From contig NZ_VFMU01000001.1 of NCBI RefSeq assembly GCF_006715225.1, forward strand, positions 1,860,001-1,924,000: 64,000 bases of DNA. The letters run 5' to 3'. Shown here in pieces: positions 31,503-41,317 of the stretch. The stretch's first letter is position 1, and every line of letters begins with the position of its first letter. This DNA comes from Arthrobacter sp. SLBN-112. GTDB lineage: Bacteria; Actinomycetota; Actinomycetes; Actinomycetales; Micrococcaceae. The notes beneath the pieces are model-generated. The model saw only the letters and a program-made list of their open reading frames with translations. It searched no databases and was not told where the DNA came from. A program made the position numbers and the translations under genes.

Positions 31503-33224
31503 TCAGTCTGCTGCAGGAATGCGGATCCAGGCTGTTTCGCCCGAAGCCAGGAGTCCTTCCGTGCCTGACAAGGTACTGCGGACAAGGACGTGGCCCGCGG
31601 GCATCTCCAGCGGCTCGTGGTTCAGGTTCATAAGCACCAGCGTAGTGCCGTTCACATACCCCAGCGAGGACCCCGTGCACCAGTCCTCGGCCCAGGACAG
31701 GGAGCCCCTGCCCAGGTCCAGGTCCCGGCGGCAGGCCAGGGCGCTGCGGTAGAGGGACAGGTGCGACGACGGCGAGTCCGCCTGCACGTCCCGCGCCAGC
31801 CCGCCGAACGAGGCAGGAATGGGCAGCCAGGGATCGCTGCCCGAGCTGAAGCCCAGGTGCTTGTCTCCGGCCCGCCAGGGCAGTGGCACCCGGCAACCGT
31901 CACGGCCAAGCCGCTGACCCCCGGTCCGCGCGAACGTGGGATCCTGGCGAAGGTGGCCGGGGATGTCGATGCCATCCGGCAGCCCCAGCTCCTCGCCCTG
32001 GTAGAGGTAGGCGGCGCCGGGCAGGCCCAGCATGAACAGCGAAGCCGCGGCAGCGCGTTGCCGGCCGAGTTCCTCATCCGGCTGGGGATCGGCCGCCCCG
32101 ATGCCGTCGCCGTCCCGGGGACCAGGCCCGTTGTAGCCAAACCGGGTGGCGTGGCGGACCACGTCATGGTTGGAGAGAACCCAGGTGCTCGGAGCGCCCA
32201 CGCCGTCCAGGACGGTCAGGGAGTCCGTGATGACCGAGCGCAGCCGGTATACGTCCAGGCCGGTGTGGAGGTAGGGGAAGTTGAAGGCCTGGTGCATCTC
32301 GTCCGGCCGGACCCAGTGGGCCAGCCGGTGGAGGTCCACGCTTGCCTCGGCACAAAGGATCCGGTCCGGGCCGTACTCGTCCAGGATCAGCCGCCAGTTA
32401 CGGTAAATGTCATGGACCGCGGGCTGGCCGAACATGGGTGCCTCGTGGCCTGGGTAGCCGTCACTGCTGCCACCGTCCGCGCGACCGCCCCAGGCAGGCA
32501 GTCCCGGCGCCTTCACCAGGGCATGGGCAACGTCCACCCGGAAACCGGAGACGCCCCGGTCCAGCCAGAAACGAAGCACGCGCTCGAACTCGGCGTGGAC
32601 GGCCGGGTTGTCCCAGTTGAAGTCCGGCTGCGAGGAATCGAAGAGGTGCAGGTACCACTGGCCCGGCTGGCCATCCGTGCCTTCTACACGCGTCCAGGCG
32701 GGTCCGCCGAAGTGGGATTGCCAGTTGTTCGGCGGTTCCTGCCCGTCGGTGCCGGTTCCGTCACGGAAGATGAACATCTCCCGCTCGGGGCTTCCTGCCG
32801 GCGCAGCAAGGGCTGCCTGGAAGGCCGGATGCTGGTCGGAGCAGTGGTTGGGTACCAGGTCCACAATCACCCGCAGGCCCAGCCGGTGAGATTCAGCCAT
32901 CATGACGTCGAAGTCACCAAGCGTGCCGAAGATCGGGTCCACGTCGCAGTAGTCGCTGACGTCGTATCCGGCGTCGCGCTGCGGGGAACGGTAAAAGGGT
33001 GAGAGCCAAACGGCATCGACGCCCAGGTCTGCGAGATGCGGCAGTTCCTCAGTGATTCCCGCAAGGTCTCCGACGCCGTCGCCGTTCAGGTCCCGGAACG
33101 ACCGGGGATACACCTGGTAGATCACGGCGGAGCGCCACCAGCCGGGAGCAGTGTCGGCAGCGTGGATGAGCGTCAGGGGACCAGCAACAGTAGGGGTGTC
33201 CTGGGTCACAGTATCGACAGACAT
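31503..33224 (-). CDS. GH13 alpha-glucosidase (oligo-1,6-glucosidase/maltase type)
   Basis: A 573-residue cytoplasmic GH13 enzyme with WWRSAVIYQVYPRSFRD, DLNGDGVGDLAGI, VDLVPNHCSDQHPAF, nucleophile motif GFRVDVAHALVK, acid/base motif ILCAEASV and VLSNHDVVRHATRF. It should hydrolyse maltose-, isomaltose- or trehalulose-type oligosaccharides to glucose; linkage preference is not readable. I start at ATG 33224, seven bases behind the -10-like TATGCT (33237-33232), so the message is probably leaderless. The ATG at 33236 lies inside that box. It forms an operon with the lacI gene downstream. Confidence 0.9.
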   Translation of the reverse strand: MSVDTVTQDTPTVAGPLTLIHAADTAPGWWRSAVIYQVYPRSFRDLNGDGVGDLAGITEELPHLADLGVDAVWLSPFYRSPQRDAGYDVSDYCDVDPIFGTLGDFDVMMAESHRLGLRVIVDLVPNHCSDQHPAFQAALAAPAGSPEREMFIFRDGTGTDGQEPPNNWQSHFGGPAWTRVEGTDGQPGQWYLHLFDSSQPDFNWDNPAVHAEFERVLRFWLDRGVSGFRVDVAHALVKAPGLPAWGGRADGGSSDGYPGHEAPMFGQPAVHDIYRNWRLILDEYGPDRILCAEASVDLHRLAHWVRPDEMHQAFNFPYLHTGLDVYRLRSVITDSLTVLDGVGAPSTWVLSNHDVVRHATRFGYNGPGPRDGDGIGAADPQPDEELGRQRAAAASLFMLGLPGAAYLYQGEELGLPDGIDIPGHLRQDPTFARTGGQRLGRDGCRVPLPWRAGDKHLGFSSGSDPWLPIPASFGGLARDVQADSPSSHLSLYRSALACRRDLDLGRGSLSWAEDWCTGSSLGYVNGTTLVLMNLNHEPLEMPAGHVLVRSTLSGTEGLLASGETAWIRIPAAD

Positions 33225-33231
33225 GAGAGTC

Positions 33232-33237
33232 AGCATA
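33232..33237 (-). promoter_or_regulatory. -10 box of a probable leaderless GH13 promoter
   Basis: Minus-strand TATGCT followed by seven bases and ATG 33224. The expected -35 position (33255-33260) falls inside the LacI-type operator. Confidence 0.55.
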
Positions 33238-33253
33238 ACGATAGGGGCGCCTT

Positions 33254-33271
33254 AATGGAAACGCTTCCATT
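33254..33271. promoter_or_regulatory. LacI-family operator upstream of the GH13-lacI operon
   Basis: The 18-base sequence AATGGAAACGCTTCCATT has perfect 7-base arms around ACGC and a central CG, the standard LacI/GalR/CcpA-type architecture. It covers the -35 position of the glucosidase promoter, as expected for a repressor site. Confidence 0.82.
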
Positions 33272-33412
33272 CATCATTACGGACGACGTCCGCTGTTTTC
33301 CTTGATGAAGTGGCAAGGGCGCTGGAAGCGGTTGCAGGAAGAGGCGTCCGGCAATCCGGCGGCCAGCACGCCCTAAACTGGGAAGATATGTCCGACGACG
33401 GGTGGAGGCTTT

Positions 33413-34783
33413 GTGGGAAGCATCGTTGACGAGCTGGATGCCGTCCTGGCGCAGGGGCAGGTGGACGTCGGCGAGGTCTCGCTCCGGCGGTATGCCATCG
33501 ACCAAGCGCCCGTCATCGATTTCCAGCTTCCCCTGGCGGTGGTGTTCCCGGAATCAGTGGCCGACGTCCAGGCAGTGGTAAAGGCGTGTGCCGGCAGTGG
33601 TGTGGCAATCGTCCCCAGGGGCGCAGGCACTGGAGTATCCGGCGGTGCCCATGCCACCAGGAACTGCATCATCCTCTCGCTGGAGCGGATGAACCGGATC
33701 CTCGCCCTGAATCCCGACGATGAGACGGCCGTCGTGGAGCCCGGCGTGGTTAATGCCGTCCTCAATGAGGCCGTTGCAGCACACGGGCTGATGTACGCCC
33801 CCGATCCGGCCAGTTTCCGGAGCTCCACCATCGGCGGTAACGTCGCCACCAACGCCGGCGGCCTGCGCTGCGCCAAATATGGGGTCACCAGGGATTCGGT
33901 CCTGGCGCTGGACGTCGTCCTGGCCGACGGGTCCCTCATCCACACAGGACACCAAACCTTCAAAGGGGTGGCGGGCTACGACCTCACGGGCCTTTTCGTG
34001 GGGTCTGAAGGAACCCTGGGCGTCGTCGTCGGAATTACCGTGCGGCTGAAGTACCTGCCCCGGGAAGTCCACACCGTGGCCGCCTTCTACCCGGACTTCA
34101 GGAGCGCCGCAGCAGGGGTCCTGGCCGTAGGCAAGGCGCGGGTCCAGCCCGCCATCATGGAACTGCTCGACGGCGGCACCCTGGCCCAGCTCGACGACAT
34201 CCACGGCTCCGATCTCACCGCCCGCGGAAAATCACTGCTGCTGATCCAGACGGACGGGTTCGGGGCCGCCGCCGAGGCGGAGGTGGTCCGCCAGGTCCTC
34301 CGTGAAGGCGGGGCAACTGTCAGCACGGAGGCAAGTGCCGAGGCGGAGCGGCTGGTGGAACTCCGCCGGCACAGCAGGGGGACGGAGGTGGACGACGAGT
34401 ACCGCGTCGGCGAGGATGTGGCTGTTCCCCGGTCCCGGCTGGTGGACTACGTCGCGGAGCTCGAAGCCATGGCCGCCAGGCAGCAGGTGCACCTCAAGGT
34501 GGTGGCCCACGCCGGTGACGGCAACCTCCACCCCACCTTCTGGATCGACCGGCAGGGGGCAAGCATGGACTCCGCGGCGATGCAGCGGCTGCAGATGGCG
34601 CTGGACGAGTCCATTACGGCGGCATTGGCAATGGGCGGCACCATCACCGGCGAGCACGGTGTGGGGCAATACAAGCTCCGGTGGCTGGGCCAGGAGCAGC
34701 CGGAACCGGTCCGGGAACTCCAGCGCAGGATCAAGGACCTGTTTGATCCTGCGGGAATCCTCAACCCCGGTAAGGCGATCTAG
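33413..34783 (+). CDS. FAD-linked oxidase, GlcD/D-lactate dehydrogenase family
   Basis: A 456-residue flavoprotein of the PCMH/vanillyl-alcohol oxidase fold. The FAD-binding domain (about 35-215) includes VPRGAGTGVSGGA, SSTIGGNVATNAGGLRCAKYG and GLFVGSEGTLGVV. The C-terminal domain has VVAHAGDGNLHPTFW and TGEHGVGQYKLRW, typical of GlcD and D-2-hydroxyacid dehydrogenases. The substrate is probably a 2-hydroxyacid such as glycolate or D-lactate. GTG 33413 is preceded by GGAGG with four-base spacing; a TAAACT box lies at 33373-33378. It is divergent from the GH13 operon and its stop is three bases from the convergent DUF4032 gene. Confidence 0.88.
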   Translation: MGSIVDELDAVLAQGQVDVGEVSLRRYAIDQAPVIDFQLPLAVVFPESVADVQAVVKACAGSGVAIVPRGAGTGVSGGAHATRNCIILSLERMNRILALNPDDETAVVEPGVVNAVLNEAVAAHGLMYAPDPASFRSSTIGGNVATNAGGLRCAKYGVTRDSVLALDVVLADGSLIHTGHQTFKGVAGYDLTGLFVGSEGTLGVVVGITVRLKYLPREVHTVAAFYPDFRSAAAGVLAVGKARVQPAIMELLDGGTLAQLDDIHGSDLTARGKSLLLIQTDGFGAAAEAEVVRQVLREGGATVSTEASAEAERLVELRRHSRGTEVDDEYRVGEDVAVPRSRLVDYVAELEAMAARQQVHLKVVAHAGDGNLHPTFWIDRQGASMDSAAMQRLQMALDESITAALAMGGTITGEHGVGQYKLRWLGQEQPEPVRELQRRIKDLFDPAGILNPGKAI

Positions 34784-34786
34784 GAC

Positions 34787-36205
34787 TTAGTCGTCCGAGT
34801 CCGGATATTCGTCCACGGATTCATCAGCACCGTAACGGGACTCCTCGTTCTCCACCTCAAGGATCTTCAGCAGTTCGGTGTCCGGGTTCAGCATGATCGC
34901 GGCTTCATCCCGCCGGTGCCGGAGGATCGAGTCGATGTAGGACTGTACGGCCTCCGCCAGCGGAATGTGGCGTTCCTGCTTTTCGGACATATACCAGCGG
35001 TGTTCAAGGACCTCGTGGACCACCTCTGCGTGTTCCAGCTTGCCGGACAGGTCGCGGGGGATGGCGCGCACGATTGGTTCGAAGATCTGGCTGACCCACA
35101 GGTGGGCGCTGTATTCCTCATCCATTTCCGGGTTGTTGTCCGCGCGGAAGGAGTCCATGTCGTTCAGGAGGCGGCGGGCCTGGTTCTCCTGGGCGTCCAG
35201 GCCGGTGAGGCGCAGCAGCCGCCGCTGGTGGTGCCCCGCGTCCACCACCTTGGGCTGGAGCTGGATGGTGGAGCCGTTCTGCGTGGTCTTGATGGCGTAT
35301 TCCTCGACGTCGAAGCCGAGTTCGTTCAGGCGGCGGATACGGGCACTGACCCGCCAGCGTTCGCCCAGTTCGAAGGATTCCTTCTCGGTCAGCTCGGCCC
35401 ACAGCCGCCGGTAGCTGTCCATGATCAGCTCACTGGTGGCCACCGGGTCCACTTTTTCCTCGATGAGCCCGCCGTCCAGGAGGTCCATCAGCTCACCGGC
35501 GATGTTCACGCGGGCAATTTCCAGGTCGTATTCGCGCTGGCCAGTGGAAAGGTCAGGGTAGAGCTCACCCGTTTCGGCGTCCACCAGATAGGCGGCGAAC
35601 GCGCCGGCGTCACGGCGGAACAGGGTGTTGGAAAGCGAGACGTCGCCCCAGTAGAACCCGATGAGGTGCAGCCGCACCATGAGGAGAGCCTGGGCGTCGA
35701 TGAGGCGGGTGAGCGTGTCCTTGCGCAGCATCTGGGAAAAGAGCGCGCGGTACGGCATGGAGAATTTCAGGTGCCGGGTTACCAGGACGGGGTTCAGCGG
35801 GCGCCCGTCCGGGGTGGTGCGGCCCGTGATCACGGCCACGGGCTCCACGCAGGGTACGTCAAGCCGTGCCAGCTTGCGCAGCATGTGGTACTCGTGGCGG
35901 GCCACATGCTCGGAGGTTTCCTTGATGGCGATGACCGAGCCGCCCAGGTGGGCGAACCGCACGATGTGCCGGGAGATGCCGCGGGGGAGTGCCGCCAGGT
36001 ATTGGGCCGGCCACTCCTCGAGTGCAATGTGCCAGGGCAGGTCCAGCAGCTCGGGATCCGCCGCAGCGGCCGTGATGCTCAGCGATGAGGCTACCGAGGC
36101 TGCCTTGTTGTCATCGGCGCTGGCGGCCACGAACCGCGGAAGCTTACCCACCTGGGCGTAGTCGGTGGGTTCGTCATGCCACTGGGCGCTGTGTTCCTCG
36201 GTCAT
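34787..36205 (-). CDS. DUF4032 protein with kinase-like motifs
   Basis: A 472-residue cytoplasmic protein of the actinobacterial DUF4032 family. The N-terminal half looks like a protein-kinase-like or lipopolysaccharide-kinase fold. SVIAIKETSEHVARHEYHML resembles the ATP-binding lysine and helix-C region, GFYWGDVSLSNTLF resembles a catalytic loop, and LVDAETGE resembles the metal-binding DFG position. The C-terminal half (about 300-440) is the second family domain, with LWVSQIFEPIV and YMSEKQERHIPL. The tail is acidic. Substrate and activity are unknown. The start ATG 36205 has only a weak GAAGAA RBS. Confidence 0.8.
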   Translation of the reverse strand: MTEEHSAQWHDEPTDYAQVGKLPRFVAASADDNKAASVASSLSITAAAADPELLDLPWHIALEEWPAQYLAALPRGISRHIVRFAHLGGSVIAIKETSEHVARHEYHMLRKLARLDVPCVEPVAVITGRTTPDGRPLNPVLVTRHLKFSMPYRALFSQMLRKDTLTRLIDAQALLMVRLHLIGFYWGDVSLSNTLFRRDAGAFAAYLVDAETGELYPDLSTGQREYDLEIARVNIAGELMDLLDGGLIEEKVDPVATSELIMDSYRRLWAELTEKESFELGERWRVSARIRRLNELGFDVEEYAIKTTQNGSTIQLQPKVVDAGHHQRRLLRLTGLDAQENQARRLLNDMDSFRADNNPEMDEEYSAHLWVSQIFEPIVRAIPRDLSGKLEHAEVVHEVLEHRWYMSEKQERHIPLAEAVQSYIDSILRHRRDEAAIMLNPDTELLKILEVENEESRYGADESVDEYPDSDD

Positions 36206-36266
36206 GGGCTCAATTCTTCCGTAGATGGGCGCGGCCAGCTAATTCTTCTGCAGGGACGGTTAAACG

Positions 36267-36303
36267 CCGACGGCGGCCGTCCAGTAAGGAAGGCCGCCGT
36301 CGG
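36267..36303 (-). terminator. Terminator of the msiK-type gene
   Basis: A 12-bp perfect inverted repeat (36267-36278 with 36292-36303), downstream of the minus-strand ABC ATPase gene, followed on that strand by GTTTAACCG. Confidence 0.75.
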
Positions 36304-36329
36304 TATTGCGGTTGGGATGCCGGTGGCGA

Positions 36330-37412
<1,083 letters not shown>

Positions 37413-37630
37413 AGTTATCAATCCCTTCACCGGCAGGTACGTGCCGGACGATCCGTTGTGAATGGTTCATGTTTATTCAGTTGTGTTCCCACAAAATGCT
37501 CCGCGGCTAAGCGCGGAGCACCACGTGACGCCGCACGGTTCTTGTGCGTCACATCACACCCAAGAGTATGCCAGAAGTTGCTTCTTTTATCGCAAATGTT
37601 ACGGATGTCACATGTGCCGCTGGGCACGGC
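37413..37630 (-). promoter_or_regulatory. Upstream region of the ABC ATPase gene
   Basis: About 218 bases between the otsB stop and the ATPase start. On the minus strand TTGCGA (37595-37590) and CATACT (37570-37565) make a possible promoter with a long 19-base spacer. An 8-bp perfect hairpin (37498-37505 with 37512-37519) would lie in the leader. Neither has proven function. Confidence 0.35.
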
Positions 37631-38464
37631 CTACCCGGAGGCTGCCTGGGGGTCCTCCTCGGCGACGGCGGAACTCCGCTCCTGGAGCAGGGCCTCAAGC
37701 AACTCAGCGATGTGGACAGGTGCCTCCACCCGGTATTGGGCCTGGGTGAAATCCAGGCCTACCTTGACCCCCACATCGCCTGGTTCAAGCCGGCTGAACG
37801 CGTCCTCGTCCGTGACGTCGTCACCGGCGAACAGCACGGCGGTGGCCCCCGTGGCCTGCCGCAGGAAGGCGACGCCTTCGCCCTTGGAGGCATTGACCAC
37901 TGAGGTCTCCAGGACGCGCTTGCCCTCTTTCAGGTAGACACCCTTGCGGTCCTGGAGCACTGACCTTGCCGCTGACACCGCGTCCTCGGCCACGTCGTCC
38001 TCAGCCTGGCGGGTGTGCAGGACGACGCCGGCGGGCTTGTATTCCAAGGACGTGCCCGGTGCCTCCGCCACGATCGCCGCCAACTCGGCCCGCACCTCTT
38101 CAAGGAGCGCTTTTTGGTCCTCGTCCAGCGCCAGTTCCGTGGAACCCGGCCCCAGCCAGGCCTCCGCGCCGTGGCTGCCAATCAGCAGGGTGTCCACCGG
38201 CGGGGAAGCAGCCTCCCGCAGGCTGGCGAGGGCGCGGCCGGAGATGAGTGCCGTCGTCGTGCGTGGAAGCACGGCGAGCCCTGCGAACGCCGCGGCTGAG
38301 CGCGGAAGCGGCCGCGCATCCTGGGCGCGGTCCACGATAGGCGCCATGGTGCCATCAAAATCCATGGCCACGAGCAGGTGCTCCGTCGCGGCGATCCGGT
38401 GCAGCGCTTCCCGGAGTTCCGGGGTGAGCGCCAGAGATGCCTTGGTGCGGCCGTCAGGAGTCAT
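37631..38464 (-). CDS. otsB: Trehalose-6-phosphate phosphatase
   Basis: A 277-residue HAD-superfamily phosphatase that removes phosphate from trehalose-6-phosphate. The catalytic motif MDFDGTMAPI is near residue 35, ISGR motif II follows, and FAGDDVTDEDAF is the metal motif near residue 215. It overlaps the end of otsA by 11 bases in a different frame, so the two are translated from one message. Trehalose made here can feed TreS and the GlgE route encoded at 16266-23822. Confidence 0.94.
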   Translation of the reverse strand: MTPDGRTKASLALTPELREALHRIAATEHLLVAMDFDGTMAPIVDRAQDARPLPRSAAAFAGLAVLPRTTTALISGRALASLREAASPPVDTLLIGSHGAEAWLGPGSTELALDEDQKALLEEVRAELAAIVAEAPGTSLEYKPAGVVLHTRQAEDDVAEDAVSAARSVLQDRKGVYLKEGKRVLETSVVNASKGEGVAFLRQATGATAVLFAGDDVTDEDAFSRLEPGDVGVKVGLDFTQAQYRVEAPVHIAELLEALLQERSSAVAEEDPQAASG

Positions 38465-39956
38465 CGCGGACCACTTTCTCGTCCAGGGCCCGCAGGAAGT
38501 CGGCTGACCAATGGTCCACGTCGTGGTCCAGGATCTGCCGGCGCATGGACCGCATGCGCCGGGACGCTTCGCGCGGGCTGAGCTCGACGGCGGTCATGAT
38601 GGCGTTCTTGAGGCCTGCGATGTCGTGCGGGTTGATCAGCAGCGCCTGCTTGAGCTGGTCCGCGGCGCCCGCGAACTCGCTCAGGACCAGCGCGCCATCA
38701 TTGTTGTTGCGCGCGGTGACGTACTCCTTGGCCACCAGGTTCATCCCGTCCCGCAGCGCGGTGACCAGCATGACGTCCGCGGCCAGGTACAGCGCCACCA
38801 TCTCCTCCACGGGGTAGCTGTGGTGCAGGTAGCGGACGGCGGTGTTTTCCAGGGTGTCGTAGGTGCCGTTGATGTGGCCCACGGTTCCTTCCACCTCCTC
38901 GCGCAGGAGCCGGTACTGCTCCACCCGCTCACGGCTGGGGGAAGCCACCTGGATAAGGGTGGCATCGCCCACCGTGAGGCGGCCGTCCGCCAGGAGTTCC
39001 TCGAAAGCCTTCAGCCGGTGGCGGATGCCCTTGGTGTAATCCAGCCGGTCCACGCCGAGCAGGATGGTCTTGGGGTTGCCAAGGTCCTGCCGGATCTGCC
39101 GGGCGCGTTCGATGATGTCGGGCCTGGACGCGAGCTCGCTGATCTGCTTGACGTCGATCGAGATGGGGAAGGCCTGCGCCCGGGCGATGTGCGTGATCCG
39201 GCCGTCATGGCCCTTGACGTGCACCTGCTGCTGCTTGACGCTGGCGCCCAGGAACCGGCGCGCGGAACGCATGAAGTTTCCCGCGTCGCTGGGCCGCTGG
39301 AAGCCCACGAGGTCAGCGCCGAGAAGGCCGTCGATGATGGCCTGGCGCCAGGGGAGCTGGGCGAAAATTTCCGGCGGCGGGAACGGGATGTGGTTGAAGA
39401 ACCCGATCCGGAGGTCCGGCCGGGCTTCGCGGAGCATCCGGGGGACCAGCTGCAGCTGGTAGTCCTGGACCCAGACAGTGGCGCCCTGGTCCGCGTGGTG
39501 CGCGACGGCGTCGGCGAACCTGCGGTTGACCTTGCGGTAGGCGTCCCACCAGGTCCGGTGGAACTCCGGCGGAGCGATGACATCGTGGTACAGCGGCCAC
39601 AGTGTGGCGTTGGAGAAGCCCTCGTAGTACAGCTCCACGTCGTCCGTGCTGAGCTGGACGGGGACAAGGTCCATTCCGCCATGGCTGAACGGCTTCACGG
39701 TCTCGTCCGGTGCCCCGTGCCAGCCAACCCACGCGCCGTCAGTCTTGGTCATCATCGGGGCAAGGGCGGTTACCAGGCCGCCGGGGGACCTGCGCCAGCC
39801 TGATTCGTCGTCAGGGCCGTCGCCTGCTGCAACCCGGTCTACGGGCAGCCTGTTGGAGACCACCATGAAGTCATACTTGGTGTGGCCCGCGTGGCCGGAA
39901 CCGGAACTGCCGGCTGTTGCTTTGCCTGCGGGTTTTTCCTGGACGGGTGTTTGCAT
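38454..39956 (-). CDS. otsA: Trehalose-6-phosphate synthase
   Basis: A GT20 retaining glucosyltransferase of 500 residues that joins UDP- or GDP-glucose to glucose-6-phosphate. Recognisable are VVSNRLPV, WRRSPGGLVTAL, VWVQDYQLQLVP, GFFNHIPFPPPEIF, GVDRLDYTKGI and the nucleotide-sugar site ALRDGMNLVAKEYV. A Gly/Ser/His-rich tail of about 25 residues precedes the domain. The ATG is preceded by AGGGGG with a short spacer. It is the first gene of the otsA-otsB operon. Confidence 0.95.
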   Translation of the reverse strand: MQTPVQEKPAGKATAGSSGSGHAGHTKYDFMVVSNRLPVDRVAAGDGPDDESGWRRSPGGLVTALAPMMTKTDGAWVGWHGAPDETVKPFSHGGMDLVPVQLSTDDVELYYEGFSNATLWPLYHDVIAPPEFHRTWWDAYRKVNRRFADAVAHHADQGATVWVQDYQLQLVPRMLREARPDLRIGFFNHIPFPPPEIFAQLPWRQAIIDGLLGADLVGFQRPSDAGNFMRSARRFLGASVKQQQVHVKGHDGRITHIARAQAFPISIDVKQISELASRPDIIERARQIRQDLGNPKTILLGVDRLDYTKGIRHRLKAFEELLADGRLTVGDATLIQVASPSRERVEQYRLLREEVEGTVGHINGTYDTLENTAVRYLHHSYPVEEMVALYLAADVMLVTALRDGMNLVAKEYVTARNNNDGALVLSEFAGAADQLKQALLINPHDIAGLKNAIMTAVELSPREASRRMRSMRRQILDHDVDHWSADFLRALDEKVVRDDS

Positions 39957-40135
39957 TGCTGCCCCCTGGGGTTGCTTGTGCCTCTAAGCCACCCTAGCCG
40001 GACGGAATCATCGGGGCTATTCGTCCGTTGGTCAACCCGGAGGAATAGTTGAAACCCCAAGCTCTCAGCTTTCTCCCCTAAAATGTTCGAGGTGCCACGA
40101 AGTGGTCCGCCTACGTCGACCGACCCAAGGAACTC

Positions 40136-41023
40136 ATGAGCCCCGCAAACGAAGTACGTAAGTCCAAGGCTGAGCGAACCGCGGAGGCGCGCGAAAAGGC
40201 TCGCCTGATCCGCGAAGCGCAGCTAAAGAAGGACAAGCGCAACAAGCTGCTGATCGGCTGGGGCATCGTGGCGGCAGTCGTGGCCATCCTGGTGGTGGTG
40301 GCGCTGGTGGTGACGAACAGCCTCAAGCAGAACGCCCCGATCGCGGACCAGGGTTCCACTCCGGCCAACGCCAACGTGCATGGCGGCGTCACCCTGCTGG
40401 CCAACACGGACGTGGCCAAGTCGGAGCCGGCCACTGTCGACGCCGCCTCCCTGGGGGAGGCCCCGAAGACGCCGCCGGCCGAGGTAGTGGCGCCCGGGGC
40501 GGAAGCGGAGGCAGGCAAGCCGGTCAAGGTAGTCCTTTACATCGACTTTATTTGCCCCGTCTGCAAGAACTTCGAGGCCCAGTACAACGAACAGCTCACC
40601 TCGCTGCGCAACGAAGGCAAAATCAGCGTTGAGTACCGGGCCCTGGGGTTCCTGGACAGCCGGTCCACCACCAACTATTCATCCCGGGCCGCCAACGCAG
40701 CAGCCTGCGTGGTCAACGAATCCCCGGAAAAGTACTCCGACTTCGTCAACGAACTGTTCGCCAAGCAGCCGGCGGAGGGCACTGCGGGTCTTTCCGATAA
40801 CGACCTGAAGAAGATGGCGTCCGACATGGGCGTCACCATCGACTCCTGCGTGGACGACAAGACCTACCGCCCGTTCGTGAAGTTCACCACGAAGGAAGCG
40901 TCGGCCATCGGCGTCACCGGTACGCCCACCGTGTTCGTGGACGGCAAGCAGTGGGGCAAGGGGGACAGCGCCCAGACGCCGTTCCCGGACTTCCTGCAGG
41001 CAGCCATCGCCGCTAAGGGCTAA
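40136..41023 (+). CDS. Membrane-anchored DsbA-like thiol oxidoreductase
   Basis: A 295-residue protein with a charged cytoplasmic N-terminus (1-36), one membrane segment (about 38-60), an Ala/Pro-rich linker and an extracytoplasmic thioredoxin_4/DsbA domain. The redox motif is CPVC in YIDFICPVCKNFEAQYN and the cis-proline loop is GVTGTPTVFV. Two further cysteines, in AAACVVNES and IDSCVDDK, may form a structural disulfide. The likely role is disulfide formation or isomerisation in exported proteins. It is divergent from otsA; TAAAAT at 40079-40084 is a possible -10. A strong terminator follows. Confidence 0.86.
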   Translation: MSPANEVRKSKAERTAEAREKARLIREAQLKKDKRNKLLIGWGIVAAVVAILVVVALVVTNSLKQNAPIADQGSTPANANVHGGVTLLANTDVAKSEPATVDAASLGEAPKTPPAEVVAPGAEAEAGKPVKVVLYIDFICPVCKNFEAQYNEQLTSLRNEGKISVEYRALGFLDSRSTTNYSSRAANAAACVVNESPEKYSDFVNELFAKQPAEGTAGLSDNDLKKMASDMGVTIDSCVDDKTYRPFVKFTTKEASAIGVTGTPTVFVDGKQWGKGDSAQTPFPDFLQAAIAAKG

Positions 41024-41040
41024 GGACCACCAGACAGGGT

Positions 41041-41077
41041 AGGGGCCCGTCCCGGAGCGTTTCCGGGGCGGGCCCCT
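41041..41077 (+). terminator. Terminator of the DsbA-like gene
   Basis: A 16-position stem (41041-41056 with 41062-41077) with one G-U pair and a five-base loop, very G+C-rich, without a clear T-tract. Confidence 0.8.
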
Positions 41078-41172
41078 GCCGCTTCCGCAGCCCGTACCGC
41101 CGCGTTTTTACGCCCGGCGGGAGTTGGGCTAACCTTATCTAGCGCCTTCACGGTGCATGCCCGCAGGGGCGC

Positions 41173-41249
41173 GCCTCCTTAGCTCAGTTGGCCAGAGCAC
41201 CGCTCTTGTAAAGCGGGGGTCGTCGGTTCGAATCCGACAGGGGGCTCCA
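41173..41249 (+). tRNA. tRNA-Thr (anticodon TGT)
   Basis: A 77-base cloverleaf. The acceptor stem is GCCTCCT/AGGGGGC with a G-U pair. The D arm is AGCTCAGTTGGCCAGAGC, the anticodon stem CCGCT-CTTGTAA-AGCGG reads UGU, and the T arm is GTCGGTTCGAATCCGAC. CCA is encoded. UGU reads ACA and other threonine codons. Confidence 0.96.
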
Positions 41250-41317
41250 TACAACCTCCGGGTTTAAGCTGGATCCATCCAAATAATCAGCGTGCTGACT
41301 AAAGGAGGATGGGTGCC

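Noticed and set aside
37498..37519. Hairpin upstream of the ABC ATPase as a riboswitch
   Set aside because: Only an isolated 8-bp stem; no known riboswitch core sequence around it.
41173..41249. tRNA-Thr as an integration (att) site
   Set aside because: No repeated copy of the tRNA 3' end, integrase or foreign-looking composition was seen nearby.
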